From contig CP053163.1 in NCBI GenBank assembly GCA_014607495.2, positions 5,064,716 to 5,128,715 of the forward strand: a DNA stretch of 64,000 nt. Direction: 5' to 3'. This document shows, piece by piece, positions 48,011-59,968 of the stretch; the first letter of the stretch is position 1; every line of letters starts with the position of its first letter. The notes under the pieces are model-generated. The model was given only the letters and a program-made list of their open reading frames with translations. It was not told the origin of the DNA and ran no database searches. This DNA is from Carposina sasakii (taxonomy: Eukaryota > Arthropoda > Insecta > Lepidoptera > Carposinidae). The position numbers and the translations under genes were made by a program.

Positions 48011-48740
48011 GGCCGTGTCCGTTATGGTAGCGTACACAAGAGCTATATCGAGTTGGTTACTATGCCATTAAACTCTGTGTAAATACTGCCTAATTTGTGT
48101 AAAAATAAAAAAAACTCTTCCTCTTTAGTCTAGGAAATAAACACCATTTTCACTGTGTACGCTGGCGTCACGATCAAGCTAGCGTACCTACACATGGCCG
48201 TACTCGAAAACGGCTAATTGTAAAGCAACAGAGTTTACACACAAAAATAGTGCTCTAATGCTTCTCCCGCTATGCAATATTTCATAACGTAAAGTATTTA
48301 CACCAACAGAGGCACAATTTCACGCACTATTTATACATATAGCATTTATTAAAAGAAAAGTTCCCTTTCTATAAGAACTATTATGTGTACGCTGCCGTAA
48401 CGCCAGCTCCGAATGTAATTGAAAAGTCTTGTTCAATATCTATGTTCCTACATGAGCAATCGTTATGAAATTTTACATAGCGGGAGAAGTATTCGAGCAC
48501 TATTTTTGTGTGCAAACTCTGTTGCTTTACAATTAGCCGTTTTCGAGTACCTACGGCCATGTGTACGCTAACTTGATCGTGACGCCAGCGTACACAGTGA
48601 AAATGGTGTTTATTTCCTAGACTAAAGAGGAAGGTTTTTTTATTTTTCACTAATTAGGCAGTATTTACACAGTGTTTAATGGTATAGGAACTAACTAGAT
48701 ATAGCTCTTGTGTACGCTACCATAACGGAGACACAAGGCC
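48011..48740. mobile_element. 730-bp element with ~280-bp terminal inverted repeats
   Basis: Left arm 48011 to about 48290 and right arm from about 48455 to 48740 are inverted copies (outer GTTATGGTAGCGTACACAAG). A unique centre of about 165 bp lies between. No transposase; the minus-strand frame at 48381-48650 lies within the right arm and is not a gene. Confidence 0.85.
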
Positions 48741-49086
48741 TACATTTATAGAATTCTATGAGAATTAATACCTAATGATTTTTTTTGATACATGACAGCA
48801 TTCAGAAGCACCATTTGCATGTAACGCTACAGATTCCACCATTTCAACAATGAGAGGGAAAAGCCGAGCATTATAATAACCTGTAATGACACAATTCGTA
48901 GCTTTGAAGTCTTCATTGACGCGGTACTTAACTAAAAAAAAATCGAAGCAGAAATGTTACATTATAGGCAAATGCTCGTCAGTCAAGGAGTAATATTGTA
49001 AAGTAATGATCAAAATCAATCTGTAACGTTACATACAGGCGAAAGACACATTGCCATAAAGATAAGTTCCAGGACGTAGTTAAAAA
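48741..49086. other. 3' flank of the 1404-aa gene
   Basis: AT-rich sequence downstream of the minus-strand gene. No clear AATAAA signal was picked out within 100 bp of the stop. Confidence 0.4.
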
Positions 49087-52000
49087 TCAAATTTTCACTG
49101 TGCAATCAGAGTCATAACCTAAATCTAATTCTGTACTATGACGCAAATTATCTGTTGAATCTTTAGAAGTAGCTTTGGGCATCTTGTCACGGCATATTTT
49201 TTGGTTTTTTGAATCTCTGTCATCAGTCAAATCAACGATATCATTTAGTACTCTTTTTTTATATTCATGTAGGGATATCTTTTTGACATTACGATTTTCT
49301 TCTTTTTTAGTATGTTGTTGAGTTGTATAAGTTTTTGATCCTGTTTGCTTTTTTTGATAAGAGATTGAAGTATTTTGTTGCAATGATGTAACTTGATTTA
49401 GTGGTTGATCTATTTTATTAGGGTTCGCCGCGAAAGGACTATTTCCACGAGATAATATTTCTAAGGTCTTTTCGTAGGTTGGTATTGGTAAAATTGGAGG
49501 GGAATACCCAGAATGTGCATTCTGTATTGGAGAATTATTGTTATGATTGGGAGGTTTGGTTACAGGTTTCAAATTATTTCGTGGGTTATACAGTACAATG
49601 CTTTTTAGTTCAGGATTTTTTTTGTTCTGTAATAATACCGCTTTAGATAACTGTCCGTATTTAGAATTCAAACTTCTAACCAAAATGGGTATGCTAGATG
49701 ATCCCATATTTTTATTTTTTACTATACCTATGGCCCTATCAGTTAATGATTCTTCATTGCGAGATTTATTTGCACATATATTAATTTTTCGCACAAGCCC
49801 ATTTATATTCTGGCCTATTATGGATTCTTGGCTCCACTTAACAGAGTTAGTAAAAGGTTTGTTACTATTAATGTTTGTTTTTGAATGAGCAGTTGATTTT
49901 GGTGATACTGATACTAAATAGTAGTATGGCGTTGATGATATTGACTGTGAAGTACGCGTTTTTGACGTTAGCGATACTGTTTGTGGGGACGAAGATACTT
50001 GGTATGGAGTTGGTGTTGCTGATCGAGAATAAGGTGGAACCGGTGGTTCAATAGGAGGTGCTGGCTGTGAAAGCGGTGGTAACGATGGTAAAGGAGTTGG
50101 TAGAGAAGGTAATCCGGGTGGTGGCAGTGGTAGAGATGGTGGCGGTAGTATAGTATCTGCAGAATGTCCACCTTGCAAATTTGAAGTAGGGGGTGGTTGT
50201 GGTGGTGTTGTTTCGAAAGAATATGGTGGCGGTGGTTGTGTGTATAAAGGTGGCAGAGGCTCTGAATAATTTGGAGGTGGCATATGAATAGGATAGTTGT
50301 AATAATTAGGATCATAATTTTGGCCAGGTAATATATAATTATTAGGAGGATAATAGTAGTTTTGCGATGTATCGTACGGAATATTCGTGGTAGTAATTGG
50401 AGGGTTATAATTGTCAGGATAGTTATGCATACCTTCTGTTGCAGGATATGCCGAATAAAGTGTTTGTTGTTGGTTTAGATTGTTAGTGCCTTGAAAAGTC
50501 GTACTTTGTGGGTTATCTGGATTCCCAATGGGTGTATAATTTCCGTCGCTATTACTGATATTGCTGGCAAAATTAACTGCAGATCCAGTAGATCCCAGTG
50601 ACGTCATCGAAGTCTGTTGGTTTATGTCATTAGGTGCTGATATCAACGGGCCAGTGTGTTGTTGGGGAATCACAATATGATTTGTAGAAGGATTATAGCC
50701 ATGACTATGCTCAACACTACCACTGTCTAAATTCCAAAAATTGTAGTCACAAGTTGTTAGAGGTGGGGTACATTTTGTACTATTTGCCGGTATAGTTTGA
50801 AGTTCTTTGCTCATATTAATTTCTTGTTGCTTCTCATGTGATTTGTTGACAGATTTTTTTTCAAATGGTTGCTGAATTTTAAGTTTACCTTCGTTGTGTT
50901 TAATTTTTTTTGTATGTTTTTTAACTTTATGTTTAGATTTTTTTGTATCACTTATTTCTGCAGTCTGAGAATGATATTTATTTATAGTACTAGGACTACT
51001 GGTGACACGAGAAACATGAAGAGCATTAGACTTATCTAAATTCCAAAGGTTCGCCTTGCCAGTAGCTTCATTATGTGCGGTATTTTTATTTGCCATCATA
51101 GTATATTGAACCACGTTATTTTTAATGTTTTCTTGATTTTCACATGATTGTTGACTAATCGATTTACTTTCATTTATATTTTTAGCATTCTTTTGGATTT
51201 TTTGTTTAGATTTTTTTTCGACATCAGTGTTTTTGGTAAATGTGCTGGTTTTTTCGTTAGAAGATGTAGCAAGATGGAGATCATTGGAGGCTGCTGTATT
51301 CTGTAGAGGTTTAGACATGTCGAAACTCCAAACACAGTTCTTGTAGCCAGTTGTTTGTCTCGCGTTATTAGGCAGGGCAGGTGTAGAATTTTTCCCATTT
51401 TGATTTATTTGAGTACAACTTTCTTGTATTTTCTGTTTAGGTGAATTTATGTTATTATGAGTCATGTTTGTACTTTTCTGTTCGTTTTTGTTTGAAGCAG
51501 TGGTAGAAGTGTTTTTAGAAGTTAAAGAGACTTGGATATGGCCTGCGCTTATCTTAGAATTTATTATTTCGCTATTCTGTTTTGCTTCTTGTATTTTAAT
51601 TGAACTGCTGATGCACATTTTCTGGAACGTTTCTTTGTGTGTTACTGTTTGAGGTTCATTTATTACTGAATTTGGGATTTTATTTGGTATTTTCTCTTCC
51701 ATATCTACGCTCTCAAAGGATTTAGATACTTTAAGGTGACAAGTATTTGGTTTTAAACTTCTTAAAATATTGGGCGTAGTGGTAGTTTTATGCAATGGCG
51801 AAGTGTCCAATCTAATATCTAAATATTTTTGACAGTTGTCATATTCCTTTTGAACTTTTATTTTCTTTGCTTGAGAGACATCTTTTGGTTCATTAGAAAC
51901 TTTTCGTTTACTGATAAAATTTCCATCATAATTTTTATGATGAGAATTTGGCGATGATGGAAACGCAGCCTCCCTATTTTCTACTATTTTAGTTTTGGGA

Positions 52001-54335
52001 GTGCCGTTTGCGAGATATAATATTTTTGATGATCCGATTGCAGATTTACGGTCGTGTTCTGGCAGTTGCTTTTGGGGTATTATTTTTGTTTCAATTGGAA
52101 TACTGTTTGAAGATTTATTGGTCATGTCCTTGGAGATCGCGTCACTTTGGTGAACCATTGTGAAAGAATACTTGTCCATTTTTGTTTTAGGGGAAGTAGA
52201 TTGCGAGAGAATTTCATTTATTACCTTCATTTTCTGTTTTAACTCTACTAAATGCTTACTTTTATTAATTGTAAATAATTTATCAATATCGTTGCTATGA
52301 GATTTTATATTATCATCTTTTTCGAGTGTAATTTGGTTGGAACTTTTATTGGAAACCACACTCTTCGAAATCGACACACTGCCATCATTACTTTTAGGTA
52401 ATTTGCTCTTATCATTTGAGTCATTACTTTTTATATCAAATTGCTTGGCATCGTAGGATATTTTGAAGCCGATAAGTTCACTCATTGAAATATTCTTTTG
52501 AGAAGCTCCATTCTTTATTCCATTATTATGTAATTTGCTACTAGCTGCTGTTGACTTTTTGATATTTTCACGTATTTTCTTGCTTTCTATTTCAGATACG
52601 CGCTCTTTTTCGAAAGTTTTATGACTTGTATTTTGACTTTCCATACGTGAAGTGCTGACTTTTTTATTTTTTATTTTAGGTACATCTTGGGCATTTGATT
52701 TATTTTTAACAACGTTATAATTTGTAATTCTTACCCCTATAAGTCCTGTATTTTTCTTATAGTCAATATCTTTTGTATTTTTTTTGCTAAGGGCCTCAAA
52801 ATATTCTTGGTCCATTTTACCTTTTAAAGATTTTTGATTATTCTTAATTAACATATTTTCTTTATGGGTTTGACTGTTGCAGTTTATGCTATTATAGTTG
52901 TTTTCACAGGAAATAATTTCCCATGTACCGTTTTTATTTTTAACAAGAATATCGTTATCTTCTGTTATAATTTCACTGGGCTTGACTTTATTTTTCTTTC
53001 TTTTATTATAATACCATGGATACTTATTACAATCAACTATTTTTATACATAGTGGACGGCAATCATTTAAATGTTCAATATTATTAGCTACCTGAAAAAA
53101 ACTCATAGGCAGCGTAAATTTTCTTCGACCCGATTTTGACATAGACCTGATGAAATTATATCCATTACAATTTTGTTTCGGTTCTGGAATACCGTCATCT
53201 GAAACATAAAGTAAGGATCGTATCGTTTTTGTATATTTGGTGTATTACATACCTATGCACACGGTTATTTCCGGAAAGGGATAGACATAACTGCAGGATC
53301 ATAGAGCAGATCCCGCAGCCACGATTAGTATAGCGGGGACATAATATAAAGTGACAAGTTGCTAGCTTATCACCTGAGAGAATGCCCAAATAAATGGTGT
53401 ATTACAAAACTTAATTCATAGGCATAAATGAATGAGTATTAAATTTAGTCTTGTGTAGTTCGCGAACGAACTAGGTCAAAAGAGCGCTCCTACAGGTGAA
53501 CTACGCGAACTAGTTCCTTCAATCCCCATTTTCGTTAGTTCGTGGCGAATGAACGAGACTGGCGTCGACTGAACGAGCGTGACGATCTCGTCACGCACGG
53601 GACAGCTAAACATATAAAAGGCGAAAAATATAGGTAAAAGGTTATTTTATTACACCAATATTTTTATGAATATTCATTAATTAAGAAGTTTTTGCAGTAG
53701 AGGGTAACATCATTCCATAAACATTGTCGCATGGTGCAGGAACCGTATTACCTAAAACGGGCGAACGATATGATCGGATCGGTCTAATTCGAGCTACGAA
53801 CTGACGAACTAAAAGAACGAACTAGCTGTCGCATGTAGCAGGAACTGTATTAAAACGAGCGAACGATGTGATCGGATCGGTCTAGTTCAAGTTAGTAACT
53901 GATGAACTAACGAACTAGAAGAACGACCTAGTTCGTTTAGGAGCGGCGAACTAAACTGAGCGCTCCCTGTTGCGAACTAGTATGCCCAAGACTAATTAAA
54001 TTGTGTAAACCGTAACACTTTAGTAGGTAATGGAAGTAGGTACTGCGAGTCTAAACATAATGCATTATGCAAAGTGTTATTTACCGTAAATAATTTAGTG
54101 GTCAAATAATAACATAATTAAGAAATTACTTACTAATAAGCAATTATTTAAGTACGTAAATACATACTTCTTTATAGATACGATAATATTTCTATACCTA
54201 CTTAAATAAAACAAATACCTAATGTTGCCTACCTAATAATTGTGAACTTGCGACTGTCGCCATATCATCGTCGAAGATCAGTCTTATTGGGTCATCAAGA
54301 GACTCGTCATCCAAGTCGTTACTCAGTGATGCCAT
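49087..54335 (-). CDS. Host-type gene: 1404-aa disordered protein of unknown function, two coding exons
   Basis: Exons 54335-54233 and 53198-49087 join in phase 1. The donor is TTATTAG/GTAGGC and the acceptor TTTATGTTTCAG/AT. The 103-bp first exon adds 35 residues (MASLSNDLDD...) and the join opens 18 more before the internal Met at 53142. A further acceptor, CTTCTTTTTCAG, ends at 54347, so an untranslated exon lies upstream. An acidic N-terminus precedes a compact-looking stretch (about residues 50-130, with Cys and Trp: YPWYYNKRKKNK, NGTWEIISCE). Asn/Ser/Lys-rich low complexity follows. Three spaced motifs lie near residues 654, 750 and 852: CVWSFDMS, NLWNLDKS, NFWNLDSG. Residues about 1000-1095 are Pro-rich. 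Near the C-terminus DIVDLTDD resembles a SUMO-interacting motif. Many KKxK clusters suggest a nuclear location. No family was recognised. Confidence 0.75.
53255..53392 (+). repeat. Dispersed repeat R1
   Basis: GCAGGATCATAGAGCAGATC and GTGACAAGTTGCTAGCTTAT are recognisable. It lies in the intron, opposite to the direction of transcription. Confidence 0.65.
53445..53995. mobile_element. GTTCGC/GAACTAG-rich inverted-repeat element
   Basis: Ends TTAGTCTTGTGTAGTTCGC and GCGAACTAGTATGCCCAAGA are imperfect inverted repeats. Two direct ~102-bp units start at TGTCGCATG (53725 and 53827), each with GATCGGATCGGTCTA. GAACTAG/CTAGTTC words occur throughout. No coding capacity. Confidence 0.65.
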
Positions 54336-54346
54336 CACGGGGCTTT

Positions 54347-54765
54347 CTGAAAAAGAAGAACTACAATATAGTTAATTCGTCTAAGAAAACATCTAACCGG
54401 ACCATAATAACGAGCAGTATTTTTATTATACCCAATTCGCAGTAGCAGAGCCAAGCAATGCGATAGCGAAAATTGAGATTCTGTACGTGCACGCTCGCAC
54501 ACACTCTCTTTTCGCTATCGCGTTGTTTCGGCTTTTGCTATTGCAAATTAGGTAATAAGGGGACCGCACCTCTCAATTTTGGCTATCGCATTGCTTCGGC
54601 TCTGACTACTTAAGTTACGTAAATCGTAATCAAGGGTTGGGCGTTTTTGCACTAGACGACACGGCCACGACAACGACACGACCACAGCTTCTATGCTGCT
54701 CTGGGAGTAAAAAAAACGTATAATACTACAGCTGCTTCTCTTCCCGGGCATACCTACTGTACAAG
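54347..54765. other. Upstream region of the 1404-aa gene with inverted-repeat family F
   Basis: 54430-54640 contains three blocks of family F (GCAATGCGATAGCGAAAATT and its complements). It would hold the first intron of the gene, but its 5' exon and promoter could not be fixed. One possible minus-strand donor, CAGTAG/GTATGC, is near 54747. Confidence 0.4.
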
Positions 54766-54850
54766 TCAGTAGAGGGACAAGAGGGTCTTGGTGTTTTGTA
54801 GGCGATGGGCTGACCACCTGTCACTACTAACCGAACTTGTACATCTCAAC
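54766..54850 (-). repeat. Dispersed repeat R2, first half, split by insertion
   Basis: GGGTCTTGGTGTTTTGTAGG through CGAACTTGTACATCTCAAC matches 21555-21635. The copy then stops abruptly; the rest resumes at 56330. The last eight bases, ATCTCAAC, are the target duplication. Confidence 0.8.
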
Positions 54851-56329
54851 CACAGAGATCTATAGAGTGGCCGTGGGGGCGTGGGCGGTGTAATTGAACT
54901 ATGAACAAAATAGGCAAACATCGCGAAAACGCAATCAGTCGGGACTTGATTGCCTAACGCGTCATACGGGAGTGTTTTTTTATAATGCCTGCTTGTTCAG
55001 TGGTTGTGTGCAAGAATCGAAGTGACCATAAACTTGAAGGGGTCACTTTTCATAGGTAAGTACAATAACAATTTTGTTTTCTAGCATTTATACCCAAATT
55101 TCATTTTATTTCGTTAAAATAATTTTCACTGAGTGACATATGTAACCTAACGATTGAACCTAATACATTGCTCGCTAAGTGTAGCGTGCCTGGTGTTGAA
55201 ATCAGTTTGACCGAGTGATGATAATTGCGCATATTGAATCGGCCGCTCCCGCGCACGGCCGCTGCTAAGCGCTTTGACATAGAGTTGTACCTGTCATTTC
55301 TTGTTGTCGATACGTCACGTTGCCGCGAATAGTACCTACGAGTAATAACTAATGTTAAGTAGATAATTTTGAGAGTTTAAAAAATATTATGTTTATGTAA
55401 AACAATGGTGAATTACTTATTATTATTAGTGTAACAAAGTACCTAAATTAATGTAGATGTGTGCAAAGTCAACTTTCTTTATTTTTGTGTTTCTTATTAA
55501 TAAATATTTTTTTAAATTATAATATCTGTTGCGTAGTTTTAAAGATCTAAGCATACATAGGGACAGACAGACAGATAACGGGAAGCGAGGTTGTTTTATA
55601 CTATGTAGTGATACTTAGGACATATTTATGACTTTATGTCATTTAAAATTAGGAAATACTATTATTACATAATTTTAGGAGACGTAATGGGGTACCCCAA
55701 CATTGATTGCCCGTTTAATAATGGTGATAAAAATGTAGATAATAAATGACTACCAATAAGCATATTATTATAGTTTTTTATTTCCATCGAACATTTACAT
55801 ACCGTACTAATTTATTAAAGACTCCGCTACGAATTTACTTTATTCTTTATCCCTTCAAGAAAAATAACCTTTTATTTGTGACCTCATACTTTTGTGACTG
55901 TGATGCAACTCAAAATCTAAGCTCAATCGGACAACGAGAAGTAGAAAAAGTAGGTTGAATTTTAAGATGAAGCTAAGTAAAAACATGTTTAAAATTGTAT
56001 TGTGACCAGCTACTAAAGCCTAAATTGTTCGCGATGTGCAACAACGCAAGTACTCGATAACAAATTTATCGACAGTCAATCACTAGAGTACGTGTGAAAT
56101 TTGTTGAATGTATTTGCTATACTGAGGCGCGTACTTACACAGTAGATAGCAATGTGTGCGCGCCAATGAGAGTACCGCCTTAAATGTGTGAGTGTCAGAG
56201 ATTTATCAATGTTGGGTGTAATTTGTGTTATTATTTAGATGTCAATGTAAGTGTGGCTTATAGCCGCTTACATCAGAACTCAAACTAAGTGCGCTTAGCG
56301 GCCCATCTCCTGTGTTTCTGTTATCTATG
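54851..56329 (+). mobile_element. THAP-exon DNA transposon (P-element-like), probably internally deleted
   Basis: The 1479-bp insert splits an R2 repeat and is flanked by an exact 8-bp duplication, ATCTCAAC (54843-54850 and 56330-56337). Termini are CACAGAGATCTATAG and, inverted, CATAGATAACAGAAA, so the shared end is short (CA-AGA-A). It contains a THAP start exon at 54985. P elements have 8-bp duplications and THAP N-termini, which favours that superfamily. The duplication also fits the hAT pattern, so the class is not certain. The length is too small for a full transposase. Confidence 0.7.
54985..55055 (+). CDS. First exon of a THAP-domain protein (transposase-type), partial
   Basis: ATG followed by 23 codons reading MPACSVVVCKNR and then GVTFHR, ending at a strong donor (AG/GTAAGT). 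This is the start of a THAP zinc finger (Met-Pro, C-x4-C, then the FHR that precedes Phe-Pro). Exon 2 should begin with a Phe-Pro pair and supply the remaining Cys and His, but none was found before the element ends. A possible later exon at 55679-55749 (acceptor ATAATTTTAG, in-frame TGA) has no recognisable THAP or transposase residues. Most likely a remnant of the transposase of the surrounding element. Confidence 0.6.
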
Positions 56330-56440
56330 ATCTCAACTATACCCTCAAAATTTGTCTGAAGTGGCACCATGTGGTTCTATCGGCCCTTGGTGCTCTGCCT
56401 ACCCCGTAAGTGATATAGGCGTGATTATATGTATGTATAT
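56330..56440 (-). repeat. Dispersed repeat R2, second half
   Basis: ATCTCAACTATACCCTC resumes the copy broken at 54850 and runs to GGCGTGATTATATGTATG, where a second element is inserted. Confidence 0.8.
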
Positions 56441-57300
56441 GTCGTGGCCATATCGTAGAATTGATCATTTCATGAAATGGTCGAGCATTTCATGAAATGG
56501 TCGAGCATTTCATGAAATGGTCGCATTTCATGAAAAGTTCAACTGTCTATTGGCCACATCATGATATGGTTTGGGGAGATCGATGATTAAAAATCGTTTC
56601 TCGATATGGGCAACTAAACGCCCGATCATTTCATGAAGTGGTCAAGATTATTGATCATATCGTAAAATAGTTACATGAATCACCGGTAGAGGCGCTGCGC
56701 GCGTTTTATTTATGTGTGAAGATGGCGGATTTTTCTTTTTAGGTTATAAAACAAATTAAAGAGAGTAGGGTGACTATGCAGAAGAAGTTCACGGATAGTG
56801 TGTTATATTGTATAATGTATATTAGACTTAATGGTGGTTTATAATAATATTGTTAAACAAAAACCTTAGATTACGATAGGTTAGGTTAGGTTAGGTTAGA
56901 CTATGACAAATGACGCACGAGCCGAGCGAGCGGAGCGAGCGTGCCCAGGCAGCGTCCGGCGATGTGCCAGATGCGAATCGCTTTTGTAAAGTCTTTTATG
57001 TTTTTAAATATTATATTGTGAAAATATCACATAAATAATAGCAAAAAAAATCATACCATCATACCTTATGGTATACTTATATATGGTGTACGGTATATAT
57101 TATTTATATAAGCTCTTACCACATTCGGATTTTATGGACACCCTGTTAATACGATTTGGCCAAACGTGGATGACAAAATCGTGAAATGTAGACGATTTAA
57201 CGATCTGGTCAAATTGAATTGGCCACTTCATGAAATGCGACCACTTCATGAAATGCTCGACCATTTCATGAAATGATCAATTTAACAATATGGCCACGAC
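56441..57300. mobile_element. 860-bp element with palindromic TTTCATGAAA subterminal repeats
   Basis: Ends GTCGTGGCCATAT and ATATGGCCACGAC are inverted repeats; flanks share ATAT. Four copies of CATTTCATGAAA-type words at about 20-bp spacing lie inside the left end and three inside the right, with another near 56628. The interior holds a short (GGTTA)n run at 56877-56900 and a GAGCGAGCGGAGCGAGCGTG patch, but no gene. Confidence 0.8.
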
Positions 57301-59968
57301 ATATATATGTGAATCTCAAGCATTTACTAATCCATGTGGAAAATTTTATATTTCTTTTGGGGTACCTATACAATAAAGCACTAAAACCATAAATAGGTAC
57401 CTACCTACCTACCTACTTAAAGCATAATAAGTAGGTAGGTATAGCCTGAACACCTCTTAGAGGAACCATAAAATACCTAATCATACTTATTTTTATTATT
57501 TCCAGAAATAAATACATCCCTAGGAAATACAAACAGCTTATAGCAAATATAGCTACTGATCTAGCTTTTGTTAAAATTTGATGATAACTAATAACAAAAG
57601 ATTTTTGGTCAACATATTTTTTTCGTTTTTTTTTTACAGTTGTATCAAAAAGAAATTTTGACATAACTAGGTACTTAGTTTAAATAGAACACAACATATT
57701 CACCAGCTGAAAAGTTCTGACTGTAAAAAAACTGTCACAGACTGGTTGCTGACTATGGACTATTATGAGACTGAATTACTATTGCACATTCACCACTAAT
57801 ATATTTCTATGCTACCATAACGGACATTTTATTCGATCATACACACCCTCTCACACACACTCATTCACGTTCAGTTTTACCCATAGAGAGGTTCTACACT
57901 TCACATTAGTATTAACTATCTTAACTTCTAGTTTTTTGCGATTATATACTTTAGTTTTTCTTTCAAAATTGATTTTTTTGTGAAAGATCTTTAGTTCTTG
58001 CATTAAATCATGTGTATATTATATAATATCATTTTGTAAAGCAGCTTCAGGGAAAAGAACCTGGTATCCTGTACTACAGGCCTCTAAATGCCTACCTCAG
58101 GTACCAGTTTCTTGCATAATGTAAAGAGATATTATAAAGCCTAATTGCATAGTTGTGTAACATTGTGTGAGAAAGAAAAATAAATGCTATTATTATTATA
58201 TTATATTATTATTAGAAAAGGGCACTATTCTATGTTATTGTTATACATATTGGTGTTCTGCTACCTTCATTGTTAGGTATCAGTTTGAATAGTTAGTTAC
58301 TAACGAAACAGTCTTATAAGTACTCAATTAAAATAAATACTTAAATATATTAAACTTAAGTCAATAATCATTGGCTATATAGTTTTATGTATAGCAGTAT
58401 TTTTTAAATTGTGAGTTGGATCTATGGTATGTATATTGTTTATATTTTATTGGTAATAAAACTATTTAAAAAAATCATAAAATTCTTTAAATATTAACAT
58501 TTTCTTTCATTGACCGTTTCGATGTAATACAATTTAATATGCTTTCTGGAGTTACATAGGTACTTACCTTGGAATAGAATATGTTCCAATATAAACTTAG
58601 GTAAGTATGTACCTACCTACATTGCAAGCCCACAAACTCTCTGGTTTAGCAAGTATTAATTTACTACAAATAATAAAAGTGTAGAAAGTTAGAAAGTTTA
58701 CTTTTAGTATCAAAGCTTTTTCTGTCTTATTTTTACCAGATCAAACATACACCGTGATAACTACAAAAGCATTTAGTTAAACATTATCCAAATGTAATTT
58801 TTAAGCACTGTCTAACTTTAGATGAAGTATAACTTCACTAATGACACTGTCACTGCCTAAACAATATTTACTATTTAATAGGCAGGTAAATCAACCCACC
58901 TACCAAGCGTGGTCACTATGGTCAAAAACCCCCCTGTGGTAGCAGTAGCCTTGTGGCATGCCCTAGGGTAGGCCTAAGTCCAGCAGTGGACTGCAATAGG
59001 CTGAAGAGAGAGAGAGACAGGTAGGTAAATAGACACATCTCACTCTCATTTATTTAAACATAAAACAATAATTATTTAATTAAGTACTTATTAAGTGACT
59101 TACCAAGACTAAGTGTTGTTCAAATCATTGTTTTCTAATTAGATTTAGATAAACAATAGGTAGGTATACACACCAACCTCAATTTTGTGCTTCAGAACCT
59201 ATCAATACAGGTCTGATATTGTACACAATGTAGGTATGATGCTGTAAAATTACAATAACATAAGTTTTCTTACAGAAAGTGAGTTATCATTAAGTTATCA
59301 TTAATATAAGTGAGTTGTCATTTTATAGATAAGTATAAAATGTTATTGTGCTTTCTAAGAAACTTGATAATAAGACTAAAAACTTAGAGTACCCTATATT
59401 AATAAGTTTTATTTTATTAAAATGCAGGTAGGAGGAGGTACTGAGGAGGTACTTACAAAATAATATACAAGTTCCCCAAAAGTATACTATTGTGTGATGT
59501 GATAGCTCACACACAATAATCTGGACCACTATGTGTTTGATACATTCATCGCAATATTTTATAGCCCAACAGATTGGATACACTAAATTAGAAATCAAAC
59601 GAAGTTCAATAAATATTTTCCAAATTTTTCTAAAAGAGAAACAAACCACGCTCAAAACCCGCGCGTTTTCTCATTTTTTTTTAAATTAGTTAATGCCGCA
59701 GGAAAGGCAAGGGGAACTAAGCCCATACAGCCATTGTCTTTAGTAAATGATTTCTGAATTTATGATGGATGATAATGATGATGACGAACGGAAACGTCGA
59801 GAAAATTCTCAAGAATGGGTGTAAAATTAGTAAATATCAAAATGAATTGCAGAAACAACTTACATGAGCCCATGAAGAGATCGTATTCAGACTAAAGTTT
59901 TACTTAGTTTACCCGCATATAAAAACAACCATGCACACGCACTAGATTTACATCACAAGTAAACAAAA
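57301..59968. other. AT-rich intergenic sequence
   Basis: 57390-57435 has a short (TACC)n run facing a (TAGG)n run. 58945-59030 is a LINE tail (AGCAGTGGACTGCAATAGGC) followed by (AG)n. 59323-59655 has a 110-codon minus frame without motifs. No gene recognised. Confidence 0.4.
58945..59030 (+). repeat. LINE 3' tail, second family, with (GA)n end
   Basis: CCAGCAGTGGACTGCAATAG then GCTGAAGAGAGAGAGAGA; here the usual (ATG)n tract is replaced by (GA)n. Confidence 0.65.

Larger units (their letters stand above)
53199..54232 (-). other. Intron of the 1404-aa gene
   Basis: 1034 bp with GTAGGC donor and TTTCAG acceptor on the minus strand. It has been colonised by an R1 repeat (53255-53392) and an inverted-repeat element (53445-53995). 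Confidence 0.75.

Noticed and set aside
48381..48650. 89-codon frame on the minus strand
   Set aside because: It falls in one arm of the 730-bp inverted-repeat element; the other arm encodes similar residues in inverted position.
49547..49888. 113-codon plus-strand frame
   Set aside because: Antisense shadow of the long minus-strand exon; hydrophobic composition reflects the complement of Asn/Lys codons.
55679..55749. Second exon of the THAP gene (acceptor ATAATTTTAG)
   Set aside because: Joined in phase to the first exon it does not supply the Phe-Pro or the Cys/His expected in a THAP finger; kept only as a remote possibility.
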